From the NCBI GenBank assembly GCA_964442075.1, contig CAYTWH010000012.1, positions 22,388-86,387 on the forward strand: a stretch of 64,000 bases of DNA, read 5' to 3'. The notes under the pieces were generated by a model. That model had not been told where the DNA came from. It did not search any database and was given only the letters and a program-made list of their open reading frames with translations. Shown in pieces: positions 35,456 through 48,073 of the stretch; position 1 is the stretch's first letter; the number at the start of each line of letters is the position of its first letter. This DNA comes from CAYTAU01 sp964442075 (lineage in GTDB: Bacteria; Bacteroidota; Bacteroidia; Bacteroidales; CAYTAU01). Made by a program: the position numbers and the translations under genes.

Positions 35456-36895
35456 TTAATTTGTAAGAATATTGTTGTAATGCTCATATCTGCCAATCAC
35501 CTCTTTTACAAATAAATATGGCTCTTTGCCGCGACAATAACCATGTTTAACAACGGAGTCGTTATAATATTTTGGATTTGATTTATGTAAAATGTAAAAG
35601 TCAACATTATTATCCCAGATTTTTGGATTTTTACCATATTTTTCGGCTAATTTTTGAGCATCAATTACATGTCCAGGTCCGGCATTGTATGCAGCAAGAA
35701 TAAATTTTACTTTTTCATCTTTATCTTTAATGTCTGTGGCAATAAATTTTTCTAGCCACTTGATATATCTAACTCCTGCAGAAATATTTGCTGCCGGCGA
35801 AGACAAACTGTCAACTCCAAAATTATTTGCAGTTGCCGGCATTAGTTGCATTAATCCAAAAGCTCCTGCCCATGATTTAACATTATGATTAAATCTGGAT
35901 TCCTGAAAAATTAATGATGATAATAGTTTCCAGTCCCAATTTATTTCAGCACTGTAAATTTTAACAATGTCGTCATATTGTGATATCTTGTCCCCTCCTT
36001 GAACAGCATAATAATCGCTTTGGAACATTATTGCAGATCTTGGATTTTTAAAGTATTTATTATACAGATTTATATATTCTTTAGTTTTTTTAAATTCAAC
36101 CAAGCATTTATTAACAGTTAAAAGCAAACTGTCAGAATCTTTTTTTACTGCCCATGCTAAATTTTGAGGAAAACTTATAGCTGTACTCACATCAATATTG
36201 TTGTAATATGTTTTATTTACTAAAGCAACATTTTCATCACAAACGGTATATTGAATACCCCCACTTGATACCAGTGAAATTATTTCCTCTACTTCAAGGC
36301 TATCAATTTCAATAATATTAATATTTTCTCCAATTTCTTCTGATAAATTTTTAATTCTACTTGCAAATGCAGATTTCTTTTGAACATATATGGTTTTTCC
36401 GCCAAGGTCGATTTGATTTCTTATCAGCAAATTATTATATTCTTTTTTGCTGAGACTTAACCAATTTTCAGGTTTTTTTTGAATGAGGACTTGTTTAGTT
36501 TGTCCTATTGGTTCAGTAAAATTTATTACTTTATTTCGTTTTTTAGTTGTGGTAAGACCAATTGCAATAATATCACATTCGTCATTTATTAGTGAATTAA
36601 AAGAATATTCTAAATTATTAATTACTTTAATTTCTACCTTAACATCTAAATATATAGCCAAAATATCAAGTAATTCTTTTTGAAATCCCATTGGCTGTCC
36701 TCTGTAAATAAAGTAATCGGTAGAATTATAGTTTGTTACAGCAATTATTTTTCCTTGTTTTTTGATCTTTTCAAGCTTATTGCTTTTATTGTCATTGTTA
36801 TTTACACTGTTGTTTGGTGTATTACAAGCAATAAGATAGAATAAAGAAACAAGTAATAAATAAAGTAATTTATATTTTCCCGAGGGTTTTTTCAT
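35456..36895 (-). CDS. mltF: MltF-like membrane-bound lytic murein transglycosylase lipoprotein
   Basis: A 479-residue lipoprotein. The start is taken at MKKPSGKYK (an ATG 15 bp earlier is possible). The signal ends in a lipobox at FYLIACNTP. An N-terminal solute-binding type 3 domain (ITVAVTNYNSTDYFIYRGQPMGFQ-like, then EPIGQTKQVLIQKKP) precedes a C-terminal SLT goose-lysozyme-like domain. The catalytic glutamate is E332 in SLIFQESRFN, followed by SWAGAFGLMQLMPATA and FILAAYNAGPGHV. The two-domain layout matches MltF, which cleaves peptidoglycan with 1,6-anhydro ends and is regulated by its binding domain. It stands alone on the minus strand, with tRNAs upstream in map order. Confidence 0.9.
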   Translation of the reverse strand: MKKPSGKYKLLYLLLVSLFYLIACNTPNNSVNNNDNKSNKLEKIKKQGKIIAVTNYNSTDYFIYRGQPMGFQKELLDILAIYLDVKVEIKVINNLEYSFNSLINDECDIIAIGLTTTKKRNKVINFTEPIGQTKQVLIQKKPENWLSLSKKEYNNLLIRNQIDLGGKTIYVQKKSAFASRIKNLSEEIGENINIIEIDSLEVEEIISLVSSGGIQYTVCDENVALVNKTYYNNIDVSTAISFPQNLAWAVKKDSDSLLLTVNKCLVEFKKTKEYINLYNKYFKNPRSAIMFQSDYYAVQGGDKISQYDDIVKIYSAEINWDWKLLSSLIFQESRFNHNVKSWAGAFGLMQLMPATANNFGVDSLSSPAANISAGVRYIKWLEKFIATDIKDKDEKVKFILAAYNAGPGHVIDAQKLAEKYGKNPKIWDNNVDFYILHKSNPKYYNDSVVKHGYCRGKEPYLFVKEVIGRYEHYNNILTN

Positions 36896-37025
36896 TTGTG
36901 TTATTCTCAAAATAAATTTAAATGAATAGAATTTTGTGAAAGATTATAACATCTATTTATTAATACGTATATTTTGAAGATTTTGTTGCTAATGTATTAA
37001 GATTAAATTAATGTAAATATTAAAT

Positions 37026-38900
37026 CTAATCATAAAAATTCCATGAAATACCAACTTTAAGCATTTTTTCTTGTGATGGATAGTGGTATGCTAAAAAATA
37101 TCTTCTTTCTAACATATTGTGATTGGCATGTTCGTATTTAATAAAAAATCTTGCTCTTTTTAATTTGAAATTCATAAAAACATCTACATACGGGTAATTA
37201 CCAATTTCTTTCTCATTTTGCAAATAGAACATGCTTGTTGCGGGTGAATATGAATATCCATAAAATTTTGTATTATAGTATATGTCGAGTCCAATTTGTG
37301 TTTTTAAAATATTTTTAATCAGAAAAAATTCAATATAAGACGAATTATAATAACAAATTTCAGGCAATCTAATAACATAATCGTTATCAGATTTTTGATA
37401 ATAAAATATATTCTTTGAAAATATTTTATTTAATTTAAAATCCTTAATAATCCCAGCAGTTATAATATTAAAGGTAGACGTATTTTGAACAGGGATAACT
37501 TCTTCGTTAAAATATATAAAATTATCTAATATGGAATAATTAATAAAAAAATTCAAATTAAACTTTTTATTAATATATTTTAAGTTAATATTAGTTCTGT
37601 CTTTAGATAAAAATGTAGTATCCCATTTATAATTATTTGAGAAGAAAAATGTTTCTGTTAAAAATGGCTTAGTTTTTGAAAAATCGATATTTAATTCAAT
37701 TTTAGTGGAATCATTATTTTTTATTTTTTTCAACAAATAAATATTTGAAAAAATATCATTTTTACGTTGTCCATTAAAAAAATATTTGTTTGAAAACCTC
37801 CATTCTGTATTGCTATTTAACCCTCCATTCAAATTAATTTGTATTGAATTATCAATAAAAGCAGCAGTATCATAATTATAGCAATAATATTCCCTTATAT
37901 CTGCCCCAAGTATTCCGGTTATACCAATTGGAATAAAATTATTAGAATCAGGAATAATTTTAAACTGAATAGCATTACTAACAATATTATATTGAGTTGA
38001 ATCATAGGTGTCAGAATTAGAAATATAGTAATTATTGTAAAATCCGGTTGAGTCATCGTAATATAATTTGCGATAATTTTCAACTGATAAAGAATAAATA
38101 ATGCTGGCTTTATGGTTAATATCTTTAATTATTGTAGAATCATTTAATTGTCGTGTAAATTTCTTGCCAAATTTATATTCATTAACAAACAATAAATTTT
38201 CATTTAAAAAAGTAGACCTGGCATTATTTAAATTAGTGTTAAATCCAACACTTGTTGAATACATTTCTTCATCCTCAATATATGCGTCATTTGAAATACC
38301 TCCACTATCGTGTATTTTAAATCTGTTATAACTATAACTTGCATGTATAGAATGTCTGAATTTATTATATGATGAAAAAAAGACAAAAGAATTATTTTTA
38401 GTATTTTGATTTTTGTATTGCCCCACAGAAGACAAAAGTTTGTAATTGAAGCCTACATTAAAATATGGGTTAACGTTTTGCGTATGTAAAATATTCATTC
38501 TATTATCACCAATAGTTTTAGAGCTATTAGTGATGTATGTAATATTTGTAAAGTGTTTTCTGGTGTTATAAAATAATATATTGTTATTATTGAAAAGATA
38601 ATTATTATAAGAATTAAAAAATATAAAAGGATTATTATTTTGAAGTATAAATATATTAGAAATTGATGCTTGACCGGAATTGCCCAAAAAAGAATTGGAA
38701 ATACTGTTATTCCTTTTTGTTATATCATACATTTGAAAATTAGCAAGAAGTGTATCTGTTTTTATAAAGTTAATTTTATTGAAATCACTTGAAAGTTTCC
38801 AAGAATAAATAATTGGAATGCTATCATTAGCTGAAAAAACAGTTATATTCAGAGCTAATGCCAGTATAACTAATTTCAAATATTTAAAGTTTTTCTTCAA
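37026..38900 (-). CDS. Putative outer-membrane porin (Bacteroidota PF14121-type)
   Basis: A 624-residue beta-rich protein. The signal peptide (MKKNFKYLKLVILALALNITVFSAN) is followed by alternating aromatic/polar strands throughout, such as THYNR-like, FVFFSSYNKFRHSIHASYSYNRF and YPYVDVFMNFKLKRARFFIKYEHANHNM, and it ends LKVGISWNFYD with a terminal aromatic, as outer-membrane barrels do. The Tyr/Asn/Phe-rich composition and length fit the Bacteroidota 'putative porin' family. Substrate unknown. It is the last gene before the rRNA operon terminator on the same strand, so read-through from rRNA is blocked by the hairpin at 38958. Confidence 0.75.
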   Translation of the reverse strand: MKKNFKYLKLVILALALNITVFSANDSIPIIYSWKLSSDFNKINFIKTDTLLANFQMYDITKRNNSISNSFLGNSGQASISNIFILQNNNPFIFFNSYNNYLFNNNNILFYNTRKHFTNITYITNSSKTIGDNRMNILHTQNVNPYFNVGFNYKLLSSVGQYKNQNTKNNSFVFFSSYNKFRHSIHASYSYNRFKIHDSGGISNDAYIEDEEMYSTSVGFNTNLNNARSTFLNENLLFVNEYKFGKKFTRQLNDSTIIKDINHKASIIYSLSVENYRKLYYDDSTGFYNNYYISNSDTYDSTQYNIVSNAIQFKIIPDSNNFIPIGITGILGADIREYYCYNYDTAAFIDNSIQINLNGGLNSNTEWRFSNKYFFNGQRKNDIFSNIYLLKKIKNNDSTKIELNIDFSKTKPFLTETFFFSNNYKWDTTFLSKDRTNINLKYINKKFNLNFFINYSILDNFIYFNEEVIPVQNTSTFNIITAGIIKDFKLNKIFSKNIFYYQKSDNDYVIRLPEICYYNSSYIEFFLIKNILKTQIGLDIYYNTKFYGYSYSPATSMFYLQNEKEIGNYPYVDVFMNFKLKRARFFIKYEHANHNMLERRYFLAYHYPSQEKMLKVGISWNFYD

Positions 38901-38957
38901 AAATTGTATTATAATATTTCTGGGAGTAAATGTAGTAAAAAGGATTAAATATATAAA

Positions 38958-38987
38958 AAAAGCCCCAATAAAATTGGAGCTTTTAAA
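38958..38987 (-). terminator. Intrinsic terminator of the rRNA operon
   Basis: On the minus strand AAAAGCTCCAAT / ATTGGGGCTTTTT forms a stem (one G-U pair) with a TTTA-size loop and a run of T. It lies 4 bp after 5S rRNA and before the porin gene. Confidence 0.9.
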
Positions 38988-38990
38988 AAA

Positions 38991-39099
38991 ATTGGCGATG
39001 ACCTACTCTTCCACATAACTGCAGTACCATCGGCGCTAATGGGCTTAACTTCTCTGTTCGGGATGGGAAGAGGTGGTGCCCCACTGCTATAATCGCCTT
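38991..39099 (-). rRNA. rrf: 5S ribosomal RNA
   Basis: About 109 nt on the minus strand. It starts AAGGCGATTATAGCAGTGGGG, contains the conserved CCATCCCGAACAGAGAAGTTAAGC, and ends GGTCATCGCC, which pairs with the 5' end. It is located after 23S and before the terminator. Ends are accurate to a few bases. Confidence 0.95.
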
Positions 39100-39118
39100 A
39101 AGATTTTAAATAAATTAA

Positions 39119-39134
39119 TGACGTATTGAAAAAC
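39119..39134 (-). other. 3' half of the 23S rRNA processing stem
   Basis: TGACGTATTGAAAAAC here is a perfect 16-base reverse complement of 42106-42121. The arms lie just outside the two ends of 23S and extend imperfectly for about another 15 bases. This is the typical RNase III stalk of pre-23S. Confidence 0.8.
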
Positions 39135-39164
39135 ATTACAATTAAGTTAAACTGACTCAGAAAA

Positions 39165-42052
<2,888 letters not shown>

Positions 42053-42105
42053 TTCTGAAATTATTGAATCAGAATATTTTATAGAAATAACTTAAATTGA
42101 TTATT

Positions 42106-42121
42106 GTTTTTCAATACGTCA
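42106..42121 (-). other. 5' half of the 23S rRNA processing stem
   Basis: GTTTTTCAATACGTCA pairs perfectly with 39119-39134. It lies between the tRNA spacer and the 5' end of 23S. Confidence 0.8.
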
Positions 42122-42171
42122 AAGAACATTAATAATTGATTATTAATATTCAATAATAATCAATTAATTAG

Positions 42172-42260
42172 TGGAGAATAAGGGAGTCGAACCCTTGACC
42201 TTCCCGATTTACATCGGGATATTCTAGCCCTTCGTTATTTCTAACGTTGCTAAATTCCAG
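42172..42260 (-). pseudogene. tRNA-Ala-like remnant in the 16S-23S spacer
   Basis: The 3' half (GGTCAAGGG, TTCGACT, CCCTTATTCTCCA) copies the T-arm and acceptor side of the neighbouring tRNA-Ala, including compensating T-stem changes. The 5' end reads CTGGAATTTAGC where tRNA-Ala has GGGGAATTAGC. The D-arm and anticodon arm are replaced by unrelated hairpins: CGTTA/TAACG with a GAAA loop, and TCCCGAT/ATCGGGA with a GTAA loop. No 7-base anticodon loop can be formed, so it should not decode. The shared flank AATTAGTGGAGAAT marks it as a degenerated duplicate. Confidence 0.65.
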
Positions 42261-42297
42261 TATTATATAAGAACATTTTCTTCTTTCGAAGAATTAG

Positions 42298-42371
42298 TGG
42301 AGAATATCGGAGTCGAACCGATGACCTCCTGCGTGCAAGGCAGGCGCTCTAGCCAACTGAGCTAATTCCCC
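42298..42371 (-). tRNA. tRNA-Ala (anticodon TGC)
   Basis: A 74-nt spacer tRNA. Acceptor GGGGAAT / ATTCTCC with one G-U pair and discriminator A; anticodon loop CTTGCAC in CCTGC/GCAGG; T-loop TTCGACT. It lies between tRNA-Ile and 23S. Confidence 0.97.
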
Positions 42372-42390
42372 ATTGCGTTTAATTTTTTTG

Positions 42391-42464
42391 TAGTCCCGCG
42401 CAGATTTGAACTGCGGACCTCTACATTATCAGTGTAGCGCTCTAACCAGCTGAGCTACGGGACT
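42391..42464 (-). tRNA. tRNA-Ile (anticodon GAT)
   Basis: A 74-nt spacer tRNA. Acceptor AGTCCCG / CGGGACT, discriminator A; anticodon loop CTGATAA in CTACA/TGTAG; T-loop TTCAAAT. First tRNA after 16S, in the standard Ile-Ala order. Confidence 0.97.
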
Positions 42465-42562
42465 ATTTTGTTTCAAAAACAGAAACAATTAATCTTTATC
42501 ATAGCTATTTACGTCGCTGTAGGGACGCAAAATTATTCGCTCTGGGTATTAATTAAAATAAA

Positions 42563-42588
42563 GAAGAGAAAAAAGGTAGAAAATACCT
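42563..42588 (-). other. 3' half of the 16S rRNA processing stem
   Basis: GAAGAGAAAAAAGGTAG and the following GAAAATACC are complementary, with small interruptions, to 44209-44241 on the other side of 16S. This is the expected position of the pre-16S RNase III stalk. Confidence 0.7.
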
Positions 42589-42623
42589 CCATTATTTAAA
42601 ATGATAAAAATAAATCTACTCTA

Positions 42624-44148
<1,525 letters not shown>

Positions 44149-44208
44149 ATAAAAAGAAAATTAATTTCTGGTCAAGATTTAAATTTATTAGTCAATCAAT
44201 TGACTTAA

Positions 44209-44241
44209 GGTATTTTATTAAACCTACCTTTTTTACTCTTC
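44209..44241 (-). other. 5' half of the 16S rRNA processing stem
   Basis: GGTATTTT, then CTACCTTTTTT and CTCTTC on the plus strand mirror 42563-42588 as a reverse complement with small bulges. Confidence 0.7.
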
Positions 44242-44278
44242 AATATATCAAAGAACTTTTTTTAAATTTTTTGGACTG

Positions 44279-44309
44279 CAAAGGTAATTACTTTTTATTA
44301 CCCAACAAA
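44279..44309 (-). promoter_or_regulatory. rRNA operon promoter P2 (proximal)
   Basis: On the minus strand a TTTG box (44306-44309) lies 19 bases before TACCTTTG (44279-44286), followed by CAGTCC. It is an exact match to the Bacteroidota consensus, about 130 bp before 16S. Confidence 0.8.
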
Positions 44310-44374
44310 TATTTTCACTAAATATTTTAAAAATATTTCATTAAAATTTCAAGAACTTTTTTTTTAAGCGGATG

Positions 44375-44406
44375 CAAAGATAAATACTTTTAATTTTAAC
44401 GTACAA
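44375..44406 (-). promoter_or_regulatory. rRNA operon promoter P1 (distal)
   Basis: A second consensus pair, TTG (44404-44406) and TATCTTTG (44375-44382), 21 bases apart, lies about 95 bp upstream of P2. The rest of 44310-44571 is AT-rich and holds no gene. Confidence 0.65.
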
Positions 44407-44571
44407 GCTTTTATTTGAATTTATTTTGCATTTTTTACAAATAGCAAAATATCAGACTAATAAATTTATTATTTTCGGGGAATTTTATTGTATTTATAAT
44501 CTAAAACAATATTTTCAGTGCCTAACTTTAGAAATGTTCTTTTAGAATAAGTTTGGATAATTGTTTTTTAA

Positions 44572-45627
44572 TTATTTTGTTTGTTGATGCAACTGTTTAT
44601 TTTTGCCAATTCTGTATTTAAGAACATTGAGATATCGTAAAGCCAATTTATTTTTATAATCTGTATAGGATTTTGATGCCCACTCAACAGCTACATTAAG
44701 GTCTCCATTAATTTCATTGATAATAGCCATATTATAACAAGCTCTACCCGCTACTTTTCTTTTTGGGTTTGAAACTTCTTTATCCCAAAGTTCAGCTGCT
44801 CCATCCCAGTTACCTGTTTGTGCTCTGCGTTTTGCTATTTTAAAATTATTTGTTCCTCTAACATAATAGTGTCTGGAAACTCTTATTCTATATGGAAGTA
44901 TTCTTAATGCATAATTATGACCAATATTATTACTTATCTGTAAAACGGCTTCTTTTCTTCCCATTATTGCTTCAGCAGCTTTTATCGGATTAATCCCTAT
45001 GCCTCTTGATACCACGTTTTCATTTACCAAATGTTTATCCAGAATGATTTTTTTTATCGGATTATATATTCTCCATCCGGTTTTTATTACCGTTGCAATT
45101 GTTGCATGATGCTCAATAGCCGGAATCTTCACTCCTAAAGGACCATCAATTTCAATTGGAACAGCTTTATAATCAAGTTTTGCATCTGTATCATAAAATG
45201 ACAATACAAATATGGCATCAACTTTGTTTTCACTACAAATTTGTTCAATTGTTTTCCAGGAAAGTACTGATGGAAAAATACCTAGTCCGGGACTTCTAAC
45301 ATCAACTTTGTCAATTATTTTCACTTCAGAAAATCTGCTATTTTTTTTGATTTCATCAAATAGACCAACAACAGCTTCATGGGCAGCATCCTTGTCGAGA
45401 TTTTTGCCTTCTGCAGATAAAATTTTATCAAGTATATCAATTTTTTCATTCTTCTTCGAAGGTAAACTTCTATCAACAATACCAATTGTTTTAATATTTG
45501 AAGGAACATATACAGGAGCGGGTTCTGTAACACTCATCATTAATAAGTTCTTTGAACTACATGAGCATAAAATAATACTTATAAATAATACCGATATTGT
45601 TGTTGTGTAATATATTTTTTTCATCAT
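44572..45627 (-). CDS. DUF6340-like lipoprotein with TPR-like C-terminus
   Basis: A 351-residue lipoprotein. The lipobox is in SIILCSCSSKN (Cys ~21-23). The N-terminal part (VTEPAPVYVPSNIKTIGIVDRSLPSKKNEKID) and VDAIFVLSFYDTDAKLDY resemble the DUF6340 family of Bacteroidota. The C-terminus (RRAQTGNWDGAAELWDKEVSNPKRKVAGRACYNMAIINEINGDLNVAVEWASKSY) reads like one or two tetratricopeptide repeats. It probably acts at the outer membrane in an unknown role. It is divergent from the acc fusion gene, separated by 472 bp. Confidence 0.8.
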   Translation of the reverse strand: MMKKIYYTTTISVLFISIILCSCSSKNLLMMSVTEPAPVYVPSNIKTIGIVDRSLPSKKNEKIDILDKILSAEGKNLDKDAAHEAVVGLFDEIKKNSRFSEVKIIDKVDVRSPGLGIFPSVLSWKTIEQICSENKVDAIFVLSFYDTDAKLDYKAVPIEIDGPLGVKIPAIEHHATIATVIKTGWRIYNPIKKIILDKHLVNENVVSRGIGINPIKAAEAIMGRKEAVLQISNNIGHNYALRILPYRIRVSRHYYVRGTNNFKIAKRRAQTGNWDGAAELWDKEVSNPKRKVAGRACYNMAIINEINGDLNVAVEWASKSYTDYKNKLALRYLNVLKYRIGKNKQLHQQTK

Positions 45628-46099
45628 AGTTTAAATTTATAAAAATTGTTTAAGTGTGTGTAAAATTAAATTTTTCACTAAGATATATAATATTTTAGTT
45701 TTTCATGCTAAAAATTAACATATATAACGTTTATTATCATGAAACTTTAGTTAAAAATTCTGGGGACTTGATCAGGCAGGCATAAATTGCACATTGATAA
45801 CTATTTGTGGCGGAGCGGGGATTGTTTGCAAATAAAAAAAATAACTATTTCATTGCAATTTAAAATAACTACTATAATTTTGATTTATAAGTAGGGCATT
45901 AAACTTGAAATTTCAGTATCTGTAAAATGAAGATAATTCGCCATGAATGGACATAAATTCGCAGACTGATAGCATAATAAATTAACAAAATAAATTCATT
46001 TGAACTATTCCAAAAGTTTTTGGAACTGTGGTTATTAATATAAATATCAGAAAATTTTATTAATTAGATTATTAACTGATTATTAAAGATTTAAAACAA
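45628..46099. other. Intergenic region upstream of the acc fusion gene, 472 bp
   Basis: No coding frame, tRNA or repeat was recognised. It holds one clear palindrome at 46008-46025 (listed separately). No good TTTG/TAnnTTTG pair was found by eye in front of the acc gene. Confidence 0.55.
46008..46025. promoter_or_regulatory. Operator-like perfect palindrome before the acc fusion gene
   Basis: TTCCAAAA-GT-TTTTGGAA is an 8+8 base perfect inverted repeat with a 2-base centre, 74 bp before the ATG. It has no following U-run on the plus strand, so a regulator site is more likely than a terminator. The regulator is unknown. Confidence 0.4.
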
Positions 46100-47977
46100 A
46101 TGAAAAAAGCTGAAAATAATACAAAACGCAGTTATAAAGAATGTTACAATCTCATTAGGAATTCTGAAAGAATAAGAAGTTCAGATATAATTGAAAAAGT
46201 TTTTGAGGATCTATCATATTATAATTGTCCGGATCCTTCAATGGTTGTTGCAAAAGGCACAATCAACGGCATAACATGTATGATTCTTGGGCAAGAAAAA
46301 CGAAGACAGGGTAAAGAAAGTAAAGCAACGGGAATGGTAACTTCAGAAGGACACAGTTTTATTCTTGACATGCTGGATGTTGCCGAAGGAGAGGGCTTGG
46401 CAATAGTTTCGTTTATTGATACGTTTGGAGGCAATACATCAATGGAGTCTGAATTAGGTGGTCAATCGTTTTTAATTTCAGATTGTATTACAAGATTTTG
46501 TGAAATTAAGACACCAACATTATCATTTGTAATTGGTGAAGGTGGAAGTGGTGGAGCATTAGCAATACAAGTTGCAGACAAAAGTTTTATGCTTGAAAAT
46601 GCTCTATATTCTGTAATTGCACCTGAAAGTTGCAGTAGAATAATTTTTCATAAAAGACTCGAGGCAGGAGAAGAGCTAGAGAGTACTGTTAAGGATGCAT
46701 TAGAAATGCTTAAGCCCGGAGCCGAAAATGTTAAGGAAATTGGAATGATTGATGAAATTCTACCCGAACCGGAAGAGGGTGCTCATGTTGATTATGATTT
46801 CACTATCAATGAAATAAAAAAAGCAATAAAACGAAACTTGAAAAATTGGATTAAAATTGATAAGAAAGGAAATAATTCAATTCCCGAAAATGTTTTAAAA
46901 AGATTATTGAAAAAACGAAGAGAGAAAGTTCTTAATTATGGTGAATTTCATAGTAATTTAAATAAGCTTAAAAAAAGACGAACAAAAACAAATATTGAAC
47001 ACGATGAAGTTAAAACAATTGACATTGAGAGAGAAAATTTTCATACTAGTATTTTAATTAAAGCACATCTCGAAAAGCAAGGTATTAATGAGACCGAACT
47101 TGTAAACTGTGAAGAAGAATGGAATGTAGAGCAAAATTTATTTAGAGTTGCGGGAGGATGTGGTTTTATTCCTGTAAAAGATTATATTGATAATTATTAT
47201 GCTTGTCCTAAATGCGGAAAAGGAGAATATTTAAGCGCAGAAGAACAAATTGAAAAAATTTGTGATAAAAATACTTTTTTGGAAATAGAGGGGGGCTTAA
47301 CTACAAGAAAGTTAATAGGGAATGAGCGGTTTTTTCATGGGAAATATAAAGCTTTGCTAGAAAAAATGGAAAGCAAATGTTTTTCAAAAGAAGGACTGGT
47401 TACAGGAACAGCCAAAATTAATGATAAAGATGTTGTTATTGCTATAACTGATCTTAAGTTTATTGGTGGTTCTTTTGGCTCTGCATTTGGCGAAAAATTT
47501 AAGCGTGCTGTTGATTTTTCAGTAAAGAATGATTACCCTTTTATATCTATATGCTCTTCAGGTGGAGCAAGAATGAATGAAGGAACTATGGCATTAGCAC
47601 AAATGGCAAAAATGAATATGTCAATTTTAGATTTAAAACGTGCGGGTGTTTTATATCTTTCGGTTATTGCAACTCCAACAACAGGCGGTGCTTATGCCAG
47701 TTATGTTACACAAGGAGATATAATGATTGGAGAAAAAGGTTCGCTAATTGAATTTGCCGGACCAAGAGTTGTAACCGGAGCAGGTTTTGAAGTAGATAAA
47801 GAAATAGTTTGTACTGATAATTTATATAAAACAGGAAAAATTCAACATCTTGTAATGCGTAAAGAACTTAAGGGAACATTATCTTATTATGTTAAATTCT
47901 TTTATGATATTAAATTTCCAAAAACAAGAAAACACAGTGGAAGAATAAAAGATTTTAGATTTAGCCCATCCTTATAA
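46100..47977 (+). CDS. Fused acetyl-CoA carboxylase carboxyltransferase (AccA-AccD order)
   Basis: A 625-residue fusion of both carboxyltransferase subunits, which transfer CO2 from carboxybiotin to acetyl-CoA to make malonyl-CoA. Residues ~1-270 match AccA (alpha): LGQEKRRQGKESKATGM, then GEGGSGGALAI at 146-156 and LYSVIAPESCSRIIF. A linker (~275-345) leads to AccD (beta), with SSGGARMNEGTMALAQMAKM near 486 and TTGGAYASYV. The AccD zinc ribbon is degenerate: C354, C369 and C372 are present, but the expected first cysteine is A351. No biotin carboxylase or carrier gene is adjacent. Substrate could be acetyl-CoA or another acyl-CoA. A convergent terminator follows. Confidence 0.88.
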   Translation: MKKAENNTKRSYKECYNLIRNSERIRSSDIIEKVFEDLSYYNCPDPSMVVAKGTINGITCMILGQEKRRQGKESKATGMVTSEGHSFILDMLDVAEGEGLAIVSFIDTFGGNTSMESELGGQSFLISDCITRFCEIKTPTLSFVIGEGGSGGALAIQVADKSFMLENALYSVIAPESCSRIIFHKRLEAGEELESTVKDALEMLKPGAENVKEIGMIDEILPEPEEGAHVDYDFTINEIKKAIKRNLKNWIKIDKKGNNSIPENVLKRLLKKRREKVLNYGEFHSNLNKLKKRRTKTNIEHDEVKTIDIERENFHTSILIKAHLEKQGINETELVNCEEEWNVEQNLFRVAGGCGFIPVKDYIDNYYACPKCGKGEYLSAEEQIEKICDKNTFLEIEGGLTTRKLIGNERFFHGKYKALLEKMESKCFSKEGLVTGTAKINDKDVVIAITDLKFIGGSFGSAFGEKFKRAVDFSVKNDYPFISICSSGGARMNEGTMALAQMAKMNMSILDLKRAGVLYLSVIATPTTGGAYASYVTQGDIMIGEKGSLIEFAGPRVVTGAGFEVDKEIVCTDNLYKTGKIQHLVMRKELKGTLSYYVKFFYDIKFPKTRKHSGRIKDFRFSPSL

Positions 47978-48013
47978 AGCTGTTATTTATTTTCAGCAAT
48001 AGTATATTAATCA

Positions 48014-48055
48014 AAAAAAGCTATCCCTTTTGATAAATGAGATAGCTTTTTTTTA
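48014..48055. terminator. Bidirectional terminator between acc fusion and thiolase genes
   Basis: AAAAAAAGCTATC / GATAGCTTTTTTT pairs around an internal loop. A and T runs on both sides suit both convergent transcripts. Confidence 0.85.
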
Positions 48056-48073
48056 AATATTAAAAGAATATTA

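Noticed and set aside
42172..42260. A working third spacer tRNA
   Set aside because: No 7-base anticodon loop and no canonical D-arm can be drawn; the acceptor 5' side does not pair at positions 1-2.
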